Shown piece after piece: positions 1-12,199 of a stretch of 64,000 nucleotides of DNA (positions are counted from its first letter, which is position 1; each line of letters opens with the position of its first letter). Origin of the DNA: Cymodocea nodosa. Lineage: Eukaryota > Streptophyta > Magnoliopsida > Alismatales > Cymodoceaceae. The position numbers and the translations under genes are program-made. The stretch is from the NCBI GenBank assembly GCA_036874045.1, contig CM072336.1, positions 12,395,001 to 12,459,000 of the forward strand. The letters are read 5' to 3'. The notes under the pieces are model-generated. The model did no database searches and was not told where the DNA came from. It saw only the letters and a list, made by a program, of their open reading frames with translations.

Positions 1-1155
1 AGAGATTGGTTGTGAGGAGGAAGAAAAAATAGAAGAAGTTAAACAAGAACATATTGAACAAAGAGGAAATGACTCAACAAATTCCACTGAAGAAGGAGAC
101 TCTTTAGCAATTTATTGAGAAAGTACAAGGAAAAAGAGAGAAGAGTTCTGCCGGCTATCCACCATAAACAGAAGTAGGAACTGAATTGTAGGAATCTCTC
201 GATCATTTTCAACAAACACCAGTTCAGCAACTTGAGGAAGTAGTAGAAAAACAAACCCTAGTAGAGGAACAATTTCAAATTCCTGACCCTTCCCAACAAC
301 AAGTTCTGAATGACATATGTTTTTGGAGTTAGGAAGCAATGAATAAATATGAAGAGATAAAGGGGTTTGATATTATATATAGTAGACCAATAAAGTAGGA
401 TGGCATGGAGGACATTAAAGAATTATTTGAGTTCTTGGGTCTATTTGTAATTTATTTCTCAATAGAATGGGCATGCAGTGTATGAAAATCTAATACCCTA
501 TTTTTATGCAAATTTAAGAGATGAGGAAAGAGGATTAATTTCTAATGTGGAACAAGTTGATGTATTGATAACACCAGAGCTTCTCCACAATATTTTTGGA
601 CTCAAAAATGAAGGAAAAGAAATTCTTAAGAGCACGACTGTAGTCAAGTGTACAGAACAGGAAATAAAAGATTGTTTAACTATCAATCCCAGTGTGCCAT
701 TATTAAATAGATTGAAGTACTTAAATGGTAAAGCATACTTGGTAGCTAACATTTTGATTAAAAATGTCTACCAACGACAAGGCCATGATATAGAATTAAG
801 TTAGTTTGTTAAATGGGACACATACGCAAGTATGAACAAAATTCAAGTAAATTGATTTGCAGTTTTTATCTCCAAGTTGAGGACAGCACAAAAAAAATTA
901 TTCTATGGAGATCTGATTCCACTGCTGATGGTGGACAGTATTGACTTCACCAGACGGACATCCAAAAAGATGAAATCTAGGGCTATCTCGATGAAGGAAT
1001 ACAAGAATCATTTGACTGTTGTTGTTGGAACATGTGTTGCAGGATCTTCTGGAGAAAAAACAAGTCGAGACTATAGAGTGTATAAATCAATTAGAGCAAT
1101 AATTAGAAAAACTCCAAAAGGAAGTACATGAATTAAGAAAAAAAAATTAAATGTA
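1..1155 (+). pseudogene. Decayed Athila-type accessory (env-position) gene, 3' part
   Basis: This stretch matches, by eye, the accessory region near 51780-52910 of the Athila element further right, with the same order of motifs and the same ending. The longest open pieces are 478-804 (108 codons) and 877-1131. The first carries the FYANL and NIFGLKNEG motifs typical of the plant 'putative plant transposon protein' domain. In-frame stops lie before 478 and a frame change follows about 800, so no full protein is made. The upstream part is outside the window. On the right it stops abruptly where a Sirevirus LTR begins at 1156, so it is probably the disrupted host of that insertion. Assignment to Athila rests on its resemblance to the 45-53 kb element. 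Confidence 0.75.
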
Positions 1156-2685
1156 TGTAGGATCGTATGGCTACATAAAAGGGGGGTGAATTGTGTTTTT
1201 CAACATTTTCGATTATAATTGAAACTTCAAGATTAAAAACAAGTCGAGACACTATTTTCATAAAATCATTTTTATTCAAGGTTTCAATTACAATATACAA
1301 TTCAATTCTCCTCAGAAATTGTAGATGCAATTTATATATCGATACCATGTTTCATCTATATAATTTCATAACTACAAATAGAGAAAACTAATTTGTGAAA
1401 TTTAAAATATTTCTCCCTATTTGAGATCTTTCTTCTTCTTCTTCTTCTTCAGCAATCCTTCAGTGATGAATATCTTGTCTTTCTCTACTTCACCGAATTT
1501 GCTTTCTCTTGATACTTCAGATCTTCAGTGACATAAATCTGACCTTTTTTGCTTCATTGAAGTTTCTTTCATCTAAGAGCTTTGCCCTAAAGAGGTGTTT
1601 TTGATCCTTGAAAAGATTTTTTGTTTGGTGTGCAGGGATAACTGATCAACGAGAATTCTATGCCTCTTATACTGTATTTTCATTTCATGCATATCCTCCA
1701 CGTTTAATCACTACCAGTTTTCCACTTCTTCACATCTTCTCTTTTTCCTTCATCGAAATACACACGTTTTGACCGACATTTACATTTCAAATTTTCTTTA
1801 ATCATCAATCCTGGATCTCTAAAAAATTTCCTACAAAATAAACTTTCTCATCCAAAATTTTTCATCAAGTGTAATAAGAAGTCGTTGTGTTAATGTTAAC
1901 TAAACGAGTAGTACAGGTAGATTTATAACTTAACGTTTCTAACTTAACAAGTTCCTCATGTGCCAACTCACGTGACAAGTACTATAGCTAACTCAACAAA
2001 CTAAGTCTGTGGTGTTACGCTAACTCAACGAACAAGCTTCGTGGTGTTATGATAACTCAATGAACTAGTAATAAACAAATGTTTTTATAATAAGAATTTT
2101 ACCATGTGCAATAATAACTTAAGTTTATAACGCTAACCTAACGCATTGCCTTAGTGTTCAATATAGCAACTCAACGCATGTAGTTATGTTAACTTAACGA
2201 GTTAAACATGTGCAACTCACATGATATAATATAACATTTGTAACATTTAATTTCACCACGTATACAACACTAACTTAACGAGTTTGTCTCTTCTTTTACT
2301 CACTAACTTAACGAGTTCTCACGTGACCTATTTTAACCTTTAAGCCTCTAACTTAATGAGTTCTCACATGACCTCTATACGAATAAAACTCTAACTTAAT
2401 GAGTTGTCTAAACGTGCATTATTCATGATACAAAAAATATAACTTTAAAACATATCATGCTTTTCAATAAAAACACACGTTAACTTAACATTTAGTTAAA
2501 TTAATGCAACGAAACGACTAGTTATTTAACTTAGTATAATTTCAAATCCAATACAGACAAGTATTTATATTAGTAAACTTTTTTTATATTAATTGATGTT
2601 CTTAATTTCCTTTCACAAGCAATAGTAATTGAGCAAATATGATTACTTTCATTCATCACACATCATCAAAACAAAATACTCAACA
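1156..2685 (-). repeat. 3' LTR of Sirevirus-type copia element 1
   Basis: The LTR reads on the minus strand from TGTTGAG (2685 downward) to CCTACA (ending at 1156), the same termini as the LTR at 54359-55935. Its length is 1530 bp against 1577 bp for that copy. The part near 1860-2560 holds many short motifs related to TAACTCAACG in both orientations. The part near 1430-1560 is a CTT-rich tract that also matches the right-hand element. The flank at 1151-1155 (atgta) is the possible target-site duplication, but its partner is missing because the element is truncated at the other end. Confidence 0.9.
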
Positions 2686-2686
2686 A

Positions 2687-2699
2687 TCTCCCCCTTTTT
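2687..2699 (-). other. Polypurine tract of Sirevirus 1
   Basis: The minus strand reads AAAAAGGGGGAGA one base before the LTR terminus, the standard plus-strand primer position in LTR retrotransposons. A second almost identical tract lies at about 3020-3032. Confidence 0.85.
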
Positions 2700-3219
2700 G
2701 ATGATGACAAAACCATATTAAATCAATTATGAAATATATATAACTCAACAAAGCACCTTCGTTGAGTTAATTTTTAATTCAAGAAACAAGTTTGTTGACG
2801 TAAGTTCACTTAAACTTATTTCTATTATTTGTGTAAAATTCACCTCTCAGAAATAAAACTTTCAGATGTCAATAATTACATATCTTTCAGATTTTAATAA
2901 CCATATAATTATCTTTTAGATTACATTATCATCTACAATAACCACTTAAATATCATCTCCCTTTATAATATATGCAATTAAAATCATAATCATCTCTTCT
3001 TTTGAATTTATAATCATCATCTCCCCCTTTTTGTCATTAATAAAAAAGATGATTACATAGTATATAAATCAAGAGATATATTTACAGCTAAACTTTCTGT
3101 AAACAATAATAAGAATTGTAACCATTTACAAAAAAATGTATTGTTCAAATAATCAAACAATAAATACAAACATTACATTTTATATTCAGAAACAAGCAAA
3201 CAGACAAATGACTTGACAT

Positions 3220-4060
3220 TTATCTATTCCTCTTAAGGATATCACTAATAGCATTACATATTTTATCTCCTAGATGCCTAATATCATTTTTGATTTCGTT
3301 AAGCACATCATCTAGGGAAAGAGGTAGCTGGGGTTGCTGTTCTGCTCGAACTAAATAACTTGGCTGTATAGGTGATTGTATCTGTTCTGTACATTCTGGT
3401 TGTTGTTGTTGTTGTTGAGGTTGAGGTTGAGGTTGATGCATGGCTTGGAATCTTTGCAAATCTTTTACACTAAAAGCTCTCATGCTTTTAGTTTCAGAGG
3501 GTCAATCAGATAAATTTAATTGGTTTGCAAGGAGTCTGCATACAGCATCACCAAAAAATAACTTTGAACTCATATGCTGTAGTTGAGAAATGAAAACATC
3601 AAACCAATTGATTTAAATTCTGTTCAAGAGGCCATAAGTTGCATATAAACAACTTCTGCTGAGTTCCAGATTATGTCCGACTCTCTTAAATAAATTGGTA
3701 TCCAATATATTTGCAATAAATGTTGCCTCTACATTCAGATTTTCCATTAAACTCATTTCACTGTATACATCTAGAATCTTTGATAGCGAGTGAATGTCCC
3801 ATTCTAGTTGTCTGATCGTGTTAAATCTATTTGTAACAACACCTTCATTTTTTAATCCCAAAACTTCAAAAATTAGTTCAGGAGACAATGTGAACTCCTG
3901 TTGATGTATTTGAGTTGTCAATATATTGTCATTCTTGACCAGATTGCTATAAAAGCTGTAATAAGCTCTTTGTATTGCTTCCATTCTGTTACAACTGGCA
4001 AGAATTGAATTAGGCCTTGAAATTCAAATAGTTCTCTTATTTCCATCAGATTTCTGAACT
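3220..4060 (-). pseudogene. Accessory protein C-terminal half (plant transposon protein-like), Sirevirus 1
   Basis: Two minus-strand open pieces, 3984-3613 (123 codons) and 3483-3220 (87 codons), together match the C-terminal part of the accessory gene at 62586-63305. The upstream piece shows FYSNL, then a LSPELIFEVLGLKNEG block, then a conserved region around NLELSRSCLYATYGLLNRI. The downstream piece has a glutamine-rich stretch (3400-3440) and ends in a short region with GDKICNAISDIL. A stop near 3612 and the gap between the pieces mark it as broken. The two diagnostic motifs (an aromatic-rich FYxNL and a PEL..LGLKNEG) are shared with the Athila accessory genes in this window. Function is unknown in both families. 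Confidence 0.75.
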
Positions 4061-4565
4061 TTATTGGACGAGCATGCAGAATCTAACATGTAATCAAATT
4101 ATTGTATTTCTACAATGCTTCCACAGATCTAAAATGAATTGAATTACCTTGAATGTGTAATACATTATACAAAGAAGGTGATACCTAAAGCCTTGATTTA
4201 GAATTTAATTCATCTTCAGGAACCTCTTCTTCAAAATAAATGTTATGTTGTTCCTCTATGAAAATATTTTCTTGAAGCTACGTATGTAAGCTTGATTCTC
4301 CAACTTCAACATTGTAAGGAACATCTTCAATATCCTCTACATTCATTAGTTCAGTCTATATAGAATGGTTAGAGTGCAATTTTTCTACAAATTCTATAGC
4401 TGGTGTATCTATCTATAATTGTTCATTTTGTTCAACAGATATCTCCATTGATACATGCTGTGAATTCTCAGACTCTACTTCTATAGATTCTGAAGAAGGC
4501 TGATGGACATTAAGCTCTTCTAGAGTCTTAACTTTTTCAATATTTGCTACTCTAGACAATTCAAC

Positions 4566-5528
4566 CTATGAACTAGTTACTACCTCAACATTTTCAATTA
4601 TATTTGTAATAACTTGTTCTATGTCAATTTCCTTATGCTCTGATTGTTCAATTTCTACATCATCAAGGCTTGAACCAATAGAAAAACTTGAACTTATATT
4701 TGACTTGGATTTCTTTTCAAGTTTTCTAGTAAGAGAAAATAAAGTCTCATTATCTTCATCAGCTTTAGTATGCTCGGAACTGATGAGTTTTTCTGATGCA
4801 CTAAAAAGAACAATGTCTAGACATACATTGTCCTTTGGAAATAAATGCTTATCTGATTTTTCTTTTCCAACAAACTTTGTTTCCTTAGACAAAATTTTCC
4901 TGATTTTTCTTCTTCTATAACAAGTCAGTCTCTCTTCTTCAAGTATTGTTGTTTTCTTTTGAAATTGTTCCATAAAAGTTTTCTGGTTCAATTCTTCTAA
5001 GGCACTTTCTATTACTACTACCTTTCGAAGACCTTCAACTTTTCTTTTATCCACAACAATATTTGTTTGTTTTTCTTTTGAATACAGAGTAGGAATAACA
5101 GATTCATGTTCTTCCTCAAATGCATGTAATCTTGTACCATTTATGGGTGTTTGAGGAATTCTAGTTGATGAACCTACACCTTTTTCCATATATTTAGCAT
5201 ACTGTTCCAAAAATGCAATTTCGGCACACTTCATTCTATATTCTCTATCAAACTTGCTTCGAATACCCATGTATTTAATACTTTCATTAGTGTTATGAAG
5301 TTCGAGTCTAACATCATTCAGTATTCCTTCAGGAAAGAAGTATTCACTATAAATTTTTGCTAACCTTTTGTCAACTTGAAGTATTTTCTTAAACCAAGCT
5401 CGTGGAACTTCATCATTATCTATTTGTTTTCCTTTTCCATTTCCTCTGCCTTTGCCATGACCTTTGTAGAACTTGGAGACCATCATCACAGGATGTAACA
5501 GCAATAAGCGGGAAAGATTTTCAGACAA
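4566..5528 (-). CDS. Accessory protein N-terminal region, Sirevirus 1
   Basis: This is an open frame of 320 codons homologous to residues 1-350 of the accessory gene starting at 61014. It begins with a hydrophobic stretch, then a glycine/lysine-rich basic segment (residues about 18-35, KGHGKGRGNGKGK), then a region containing WFKK, YSEYFFP and YMGIRSKFDREYRMKCAE, then a long charged, probably coiled region ending acidic. The second methionine of the MMVSKFYKG segment (about residue 16) is an alternative start. The stop near 4566 corresponds to where the related copy also has a stop, so this may originally have been the front of one longer protein continuing to about 3220. It lies 3' of the RNase H remnant, in the env-like position. 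No catalytic motif is visible. Confidence 0.6.
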   Translation of the reverse strand: MSENLSRLLLLHPVMMVSKFYKGHGKGRGNGKGKQIDNDEVPRAWFKKILQVDKRLAKIYSEYFFPEGILNDVRLELHNTNESIKYMGIRSKFDREYRMKCAEIAFLEQYAKYMEKGVGSSTRIPQTPINGTRLHAFEEEHESVIPTLYSKEKQTNIVVDKRKVEGLRKVVVIESALEELNQKTFMEQFQKKTTILEEERLTCYRRRKIRKILSKETKFVGKEKSDKHLFPKDNVCLDIVLFSASEKLISSEHTKADEDNETLFSLTRKLEKKSKSNISSSFSIGSSLDDVEIEQSEHKEIDIEQVITNIIENVEVVTSS

Positions 5529-7034
5529 AGTTTACGAATAACCTAAGTGCTTGTGTAATAAGTGTTTAAATAGGGTTTTAGGCGACTAACTCAACGTGTA
5601 TAGTAGTCGGGTTTGGATCTTAAATGAATATTGAATACAGTTTATTCAATCAAGGTATCTGAAATATTTAAGCATAACTCGTTGAATTAACTAACCTAAT
5701 GAGTAAAACACTGTCTAGAGGCAGTTTTACATGTTACCTTACATAACATAACATTTAGTTAGTATACTTACCAAAAATAAGTTTCGGATGCTTTCTACTA
5801 AAACCTTCCGAAGACAACACACAAGCTAAAATTAACATATGTAACATCATCTTAAGAGCATTATAAACTATTCTAATATTCTTTTTATGAATCTAAAGAT
5901 AGTTTGTTTGTCTTTAAAATTGTTTCATCAAGATCTTAAGAGGACTAAAATCAGATTAACCAAGATTTATATTCTGAATTATATTAATCTGTTTTGGACA
6001 TTGTTATTCCTCCCCCTACAAATATACTTCAAATATATTCAATAACATACAAAATATGCTTGTATAAAAATAGATGTTAATTATAACTATACTTTAAATT
6101 TTCTTTTCAAAAGATTTCTGTCAACCTGAATTCATCAAAAATGATTTCAAGAATCAATTTCATTCGTATATGAATCAAAACATAACTTTAAACTTAATAT
6201 GATTAACTCAAGGAGAATAAAAGAATGCATCTCAAATAAACATTTTCAAAAGTACTAATGTTGATTCAATAAATCAGCAGTCATATTGGTAGAAACTATA
6301 TTTGATTCAAAGATATCTGTATTTAATGAAACAACTTTTATCTTTTCAAAACAGTAAATATTGATAATTTTCTTTAAAAGTTAGTTTGAAAAGCTTGAAT
6401 CATACAAGAGCTTTCTAATGTACCTATGTAATGAGTTTTCAGTCAACAATCCCAAGTCTGATCAGGACCTTAGGTTGTCAGATTTAAAGAATCATTTTAT
6501 TAGGACAACAATCCTTACATACCTATCTGCTCAAGTACAAAAGGCTCGTGATCAAAATGATCAATAAACTCTCAAAGATTTTCACTTTGTAAGCATTTTT
6601 CATTTTAAGCACAATATATATGTATTTCATTAATATAGATGCAATAAAACACAAATCTCATACAATTTATACGTCTATGATTTTACTGAAAATATGAATC
6701 AGTTTCAATAAGCTCATACTTTTGACTAGTAGTTTGAGATGATTTACATATAAATTATTCTACAAGTTTAATCAATCAAGTCAAACTCATCCTTGATCAT
6801 ATGCACTTTCATTGATCCAATGAAAATCACCTAATCAAAATTTCAGGATTTCAGAGGAATTTAATGTTTTTCATTGACAATTCTACTTAAAATTTTGAAA
6901 ACCATTAAAATTGATAAAATACGTAAAATCAATAAGATACTACCATAATTTTACAATAAATATATAGTATCTTATGCAGCAGTGTTTAGATATTACTCAG
7001 ATATTTATAATAAGTATATAATATCTATGAGGTA
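5529..7034 (-). other. Long noncoding spacer between RNase H and accessory gene, Sirevirus 1
   Basis: About 1.5 kb with no coding frame, collinear with the spacer at 59454-61013 of the right-hand element. It holds a short purine-rich tract (minus strand, 6008-6017, agggggagga) and TAACTCAACG-type motifs near 5590-5710. Confidence 0.7.
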
Positions 7035-7369
7035 AACAACATCATCAACAAAATTTATCTTTTTGTGGAGTTTAAGCATTTTATACATCACATAGCCTAC
7101 AAATACCTAAATTTAATCTCATGTTGCAGAAAGTAGTTTCATCTAGAGATTTTGTAAAAATATTAGTTAATTAATTTTTACTAGACACAAATTTTAATTT
7201 AATTTTTCCTTTAATTACGTTATCTCTTAGAAAATGATGTTTAACCTCTATATGCTTTGCTCTAAAATGTAATACAAGATTTTTAGAAAGATTATTACAG
7301 AACTACTGTCATAATAAATCTCAGTTATATCATAAGATAATTTAAAATTTTCTAAAATTTGTCTTATCC
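7035..7369 (-). pseudogene. RNase H C-terminal remnant of Sirevirus 1 (5' truncation point)
   Basis: The minus strand matches 59156-59453 of the right-hand element, covering the end of the copia RNase H domain. The reading frame is broken. Homology to the retroelement ends near 7369, and within about 13 bp the sequence becomes the N-terminal part of the membrane-protein gene. RT, integrase, protease, gag and 5' LTR are therefore absent. Confidence 0.8.
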
Positions 7370-7371
7370 TT

Positions 7372-7587
7372 CTAAAGTTCTGCATTGATGGTGAAATACC
7401 TGGAGGGATACCAGGACCTTTTCCGGATGTAGCTTTTGAAGAGATCAGCATATATAATGGCAAGGAAGTAGAATGAGGCGATTGTGATGTAGACGCCAAT
7501 GGCGACGACGGGCTTGCTGAAGCCCTTATTGTTGGAGCACCACCGTAGGTCGACACCATTATCATAAACTTGGCATCGGCTTGACAT
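7372..7587 (-). pseudogene. N-terminal fragment of the membrane-protein gene
   Basis: About 60 codons match residues 14-77 of the intact protein at 8939-11296, including the first membrane segment and the RSWYPSRYF motif. The homology stops at the retroelement junction, just after the INA motif that follows RSWYPSRYF. The start codon at 7587 belongs to a slightly different N-terminus. The fragment lies in the same orientation as the intact gene, about 1.3 kb from its 3' end, consistent with a tandem gene array whose first member was cut away. Confidence 0.8.
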
Positions 7588-7609
7588 GTTTCATGACCGT
7601 TTATGGAAG

Positions 7610-8740
7610 TAGATGAGTCAACAGAAAATATTAATGACTCATTTACATCTACTTGTCTATAAATAAAATAAAATTTTATTTTTTGAAATCTATATTATCT
7701 TGGTCCATAGACGTTAGATACAACAGAAAATTTATCTATCTTTATAGTTATTTTTATCTTTTTCTGATTTTCTTTTGAAACTTAAATATACTTCTTTTCA
7801 AGTTTATGATTTACAAAGGACTTAATAATTATCCTTACTCTTTTATTATTTTACTGAATAAAAAATTTCCATTATATTGTTCGAAAATCATGTAACGCAC
7901 TTGCAGCAACTGTAAACTTGATAAGATTGAAAAATGCAACACACTCAAAATGTTAAATAACCGTTTTAGTGATTCCTAGTGTTTACTGATTATAAGAGTG
8001 TAAATGAATAATCACGTGTACAAAATGTGTGTTCATTGAAATTCTATATAAGGTCCAACCCATTGCATACGAAACCTAGTGATGCCCATAAATACAAATC
8101 ATTTGACATTCATCGTTTAGTGAAAGAGGAATTATCTCCTTCTCTTTTATTTATTATCTTTCTTAGAAGGGATTTGTGTTCATCAGAATTTGTGAAAAGG
8201 AAAGAATTGAAGACTAAATATTGAGTTATTGGAGATCGTTAAATAAGGACAGACATCTTCTAAAGACTTCTCTTTTTAAGAATTTTAAGATATTGATATA
8301 CAGCTGATCGATCAACGATATCATTCCCTGCAAGCAACGGACAATATATACGAGAAATCATTATCACACTTAGCTTTGTAATGGAACCCAAGCATTGTGT
8401 GCACAACATCTATAGTTTAACTTCTCTTATTGGGATATAAATCATAGCAATTTTATAATTATCTCGCTTACACTGTCAAACACTAAGTGGAACATGCAAA
8501 AGTCACATTTCATGTACCACACGCACCAAAATGCATCACCGCATGACATCCTTAAAGGTAGATGCATCAAACTCACAAATGTGCACTCTTATAAGCATCC
8601 TCAAGGAACACCATATAAGCATGTGTAGAACCTAATGACCTTCACATTTATTTTGATTTTCCTTATTAAATCATAAATCAGTATGGTATCTTTCAAAGTG
8701 AAAATGAATATTTTTCATTGTATGTATTTCATGACATATT
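7610..8740. other. Intergenic region, no gene recognised
   Basis: AT-rich sequence with one small open frame (8027-8224, 65 codons, plus) that I do not recognise and that has no copy elsewhere in the window. I see no RNA gene or transposon end. Confidence 0.5.
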
Positions 8741-8756
8741 ATTCATTTTCTAAAGA

Positions 8757-8938
8757 CCAATTTTGTTTAAATTTCATATTATTGTAGTTTTAAATCATTA
8801 TAAGAATATTGACGTAAATGACAGACATAAAATTATCATGATTGACCTTGACGTAATAAATCCTTAGGTACATTGATAAAATTTATCATTTTACGGTCGT
8901 ACCAGGAAGGAGATGTGGCAGCTCGCATCGATAGCCAG
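8757..8938. repeat. 3' flank of the membrane gene, duplicated at 18371-18870
   Basis: This segment is nearly identical to 18371-18462 and 18790-18870. In the second copy about 325 bp separate the two halves. It shows that the duplication extended beyond the coding sequence. Confidence 0.8.
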
Positions 8939-11296
8939 CTAATTATCATATATGGCAATGGAAACGGCCTGCAATTCTTCCATTGAAACTCTGCTTTGCC
9001 ATTGGTCAATGTACTTCTTTACTTGGGAATACTTGGAAGTCTTCGTTGTATCGTCGTACAGAAGTCGTAGTAGCTCTTCCAGTTCCCCGAATAGCAGTGC
9101 GGCGTTTTGGACACTTTCTTCTCGAACTTCGATTGCAGAGCTGGAGCATTTCTTGTGTATCACCTGTTGTACATTTGTAAGACACGCGCCCAAGATATCT
9201 GCGATGGTTGCCCTCAGCCACTCGAACAAGCATTGGTTGGTTTGGAATTGCTCGTATTTCAATGATACCGTTGTGCATATTCTAAACAAGCAATCAGCTG
9301 CCACGGCCTTAGGCGACCTTTCCTGTAAATCTTTGTGCTTGTCAAGTTCCTTCTCCATGGTTTGTTTGTCCTTCCTAAAATCAGACACTTTGCTTGCAAG
9401 CTTACCGACGATCCTTCCCCCATCACATTGGTTCTTCAAGCTAAGAAGGTCAACGTCGAACCACTTCTTGTCGAGTTGAAGCCCTTCTATCACTAACTCT
9501 GCGGCAACGATCATGTTCTGCAATCCTCGGTCGTCTAGATATTTGTCCACCTGTCTTACATATTTGAAACCTTCAAGCACCCCTTCTAGTAGATCGTCGA
9601 GTAATACCTGATCAACGTCGGGAATTGCGACGGCAACACATGCTAGGGTTGCAACTGGGAGTGCCCAACAATACTCGATGCTTTCATCAATTGACCGCGA
9701 GGAAGCAAGCCTCCAGTCGAAGTCAGTCACTCGACCGAAACCAATCGAATGACTACTATATAGCTTGATCAAGTCCTTCAACTTGGCTGCCTTCTTGGCT
9801 TGCCCGATCCACGCGTTGGTGTCGTTTCCTCTGCTTTTCTTCATGAAATCAACGAAATCGCTCTCTCCTTCTAGATGCACCACGTACATTTCCCCTTTTG
9901 ATGTTCCACGATTAGATGAACTATGCCTCCAGTTTCTCAGTAACTTGATCATTTTAAGGCAGCACAAACACAATAACGTTATCACGCAAAAGATCCCGAT
10001 ATAGATGCCCAGATTAAGAAGATATGTTGGTTGGTTACCGTAATAATAATCCCTAAACCCTACGACAAGGGCCGGTAGTGCCAGCAGTAAAATCCATATA
10101 ATAAAATTTGGCATCAACTTCTCAACCAGGCCTATGGGTACGAATGCGACCAATCGGATGAGCTTGCTCAGCTGGACAACTCCTGCTTGTAGTCTGATGA
10201 GTGCAGTGAAGGAGAGTCTCCAGAAAAAGCGAAAGATCTTCCTCCTCCACGTACTCTTGGAGTGGAAACGCAAGGGAGACTCCTTCATGTCCTTAAGGCT
10301 CTTGACCCAGTACTCCTCAACAGTAACGCCATTCTTGAAGACGTACTTAAAGTTCCTGGACCACCATATGCACCTCGAAGTAGGACCTATGGTGCCCAAG
10401 ACAATCATCACCAATTGGGCGATGAACACCGCCCAGATCGTATATCTGTACTCACTTTCTTGGCCTTTGCAGAATTTCTCCCAATTGATAAAGGCAAACA
10501 GGGTCGCTCCTGACGTCATACCAGCGGCAGTTACGGACAAGATTGCGGAGGCGACGCACGTTGCCATTTTTCCGATCACGAACTCCGGGTTGGAGGTATA
10601 TGCCAAGAGCCAGTAGTTGGAGATGTGCTCCTTTATCTTGGCAACATTCATGCAACTCGTGTGTTCGTCGTCGTTTCGTAAGTCCTCACTTCTTCTTTGG
10701 AATTCTTGTTCCATCAACTCCTTTATCGTCTGGACGGTCATAGCTGTGGAGACTAAGAGGGCTAGGAGGACCAACAAGAACGCCATGACAATTACATGCT
10801 CGAAGAAAAATTTATATATAGCACAAGTTCCCAATTGGATCCCAATGTCGACAACGACCGTCACCCCAAGCACGGTGAGTGCGACGACGTTGGAGATCAC
10901 CTCAGATTTGTCCATCGTCCCAAGAGATGGTATGGACATAGCAATGACTGTGCAGAGTAAGACGCTCCCGCTAAGCTTGCTGAGCTGATCCACCGGACGA
11001 GGCATTTCCATGGTGAGGTCGGTGGGGATCTTGAGGGCGATGCCGAGGAGTGTGGTGGACAAAGCGTTGATGGCGAAGTACCTGGAGGGATACCAGGACC
11101 TGTTCCGGACGTAGCTTCTGAACAGATCGGCGCCTATGGTGGCAACGAAGTAGATTGTGGAGATTGTGACGTAGACACCAATGGCGAGGACGGGCTTGCC
11201 GAAGTCCTCGTTGTTCCATTTGGTGAATCCTCCTACACCGACAGACGCGCACCACTGCATCCCGATATCATCAGGCACTTTGCATTCTTTTTCCAT
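8939..11296 (-). CDS. Plant multi-pass membrane protein, uncharacterised, 785 residues
   Basis: A single uninterrupted frame of 785 codons starting at ATG 11296 and ending TAG at 8939. About eight hydrophobic segments are visible: residues near 36-56, 108-127, 134-158, 166-188, 243-270, 285-305, 393-413 and 427-450. The last ~330 residues form a mainly soluble, probably cytoplasmic domain with a hydrophobic patch around ALPVATLACVAVA (about residue 545). The RSWYPSRYF motif and the DQLSKLSG motif after the first segment recall a large plant-only family of uncharacterised membrane proteins, from memory. I know no established function and assign none. It is the only intact host-like gene here. 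Local GC is much higher than in the surrounding retroelements. Partial copies at 7372-7587 and 18877-19831 show it belongs to a local tandem cluster. No intron is needed to keep the frame. Confidence 0.85.
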   Translation of the reverse strand: MEKECKVPDDIGMQWCASVGVGGFTKWNNEDFGKPVLAIGVYVTISTIYFVATIGADLFRSYVRNRSWYPSRYFAINALSTTLLGIALKIPTDLTMEMPRPVDQLSKLSGSVLLCTVIAMSIPSLGTMDKSEVISNVVALTVLGVTVVVDIGIQLGTCAIYKFFFEHVIVMAFLLVLLALLVSTAMTVQTIKELMEQEFQRRSEDLRNDDEHTSCMNVAKIKEHISNYWLLAYTSNPEFVIGKMATCVASAILSVTAAGMTSGATLFAFINWEKFCKGQESEYRYTIWAVFIAQLVMIVLGTIGPTSRCIWWSRNFKYVFKNGVTVEEYWVKSLKDMKESPLRFHSKSTWRRKIFRFFWRLSFTALIRLQAGVVQLSKLIRLVAFVPIGLVEKLMPNFIIWILLLALPALVVGFRDYYYGNQPTYLLNLGIYIGIFCVITLLCLCCLKMIKLLRNWRHSSSNRGTSKGEMYVVHLEGESDFVDFMKKSRGNDTNAWIGQAKKAAKLKDLIKLYSSHSIGFGRVTDFDWRLASSRSIDESIEYCWALPVATLACVAVAIPDVDQVLLDDLLEGVLEGFKYVRQVDKYLDDRGLQNMIVAAELVIEGLQLDKKWFDVDLLSLKNQCDGGRIVGKLASKVSDFRKDKQTMEKELDKHKDLQERSPKAVAADCLFRICTTVSLKYEQFQTNQCLFEWLRATIADILGACLTNVQQVIHKKCSSSAIEVREESVQNAALLFGELEELLRLLYDDTTKTSKYSQVKKYIDQWQSRVSMEELQAVSIAIYDN

Positions 11297-11371
11297 GATT
11301 CCAGGTTTGAAGTCGCCGTTTCTATCGATGATCGATCAACAGTAGGAGAATATGTAGGTGAGAAACCAAGT

Positions 11372-12195
11372 CTGCGTCATTATTAACGGTGTGTTACTTG
11401 TAAGTCTCTTCTAGGTTTCAATATCATAGAAGGTAAAAATACTGTTATTATAAAAAAAAACACGAGAAATAAGATCGATCGACTAGTAAGAGCGCATCTC
11501 TTCGGCATGCATTCATAGAAGTGTAATTTACCATATATCCTTGTAATTTTCAAAACACTTGTGTAGTCTTTAGTATTCCATTTACCTTTGTACCACTGCT
11601 GTCATCTACCATCGAATTAGGGATAGAACTAGAAATATAGTACAAAAATATAGACGGTTCATTACACAAGTGACCCAACATTTTGGCACGATTAGACTAT
11701 GAATGACGCTAAAATAGCACATTTAACTAAATGTGTATAAACAACAAAAAATAACAGGGTCAAAGAAACGATAATGAAGACGTAAGGAAGGGAAAAGAAG
11801 GCTTACAATGCTAAGTACGACGACTCTGATCAATATGGGAAAAACCAAATAACTGATAGCGAGCTCGGAGCAAGTTTGGACCAGAATTTGGGTGAGTGGC
11901 AATGGAAGACGTGGTGGCGGTCGAAGAACTCAGATAGTGAGTTTTTAGTGATTTTAGGTAGCGGAAACGTGTGCAATGATGGGTGTTTTTTGAAGCAAGG
12001 ACCAACAAGTCAATAAGACGATGATTGGTGGTGTTTCGAGGTTGATGGCGGAGTGATTGCGACGTGCCTTGTAGAGGTCGCAGGTGAGAGATTTTAAGGT
12101 CGCACGCTCGTCGCTTCTTCTCCTCCGCCTGATTGCGATGATAGCTGTTAGCAAGAAGTCTTTGGCATGTATGCTAACCATGATGAGGTGCACAA
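11372..12195. repeat. 5' flank of the membrane gene, duplicated at 21187-22215
   Basis: The upstream region matches 21187-22215 with scattered substitutions. The second copy has about 170 bp extra at 21470-21645. It presumably contains the promoter of the 785-residue gene. Small minus-strand frames (11811-12008, 11954-12199) recur in the second copy but change frame and length, so I do not call them genes. Confidence 0.8.
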
Positions 12196-12199
12196 GCAT

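Noticed and set aside
8952..10988. Several long plus-strand frames opposite the membrane gene
   Set aside because: Shadows of the coding strand in a GC-richer gene; the minus-strand 785-codon frame explains them.
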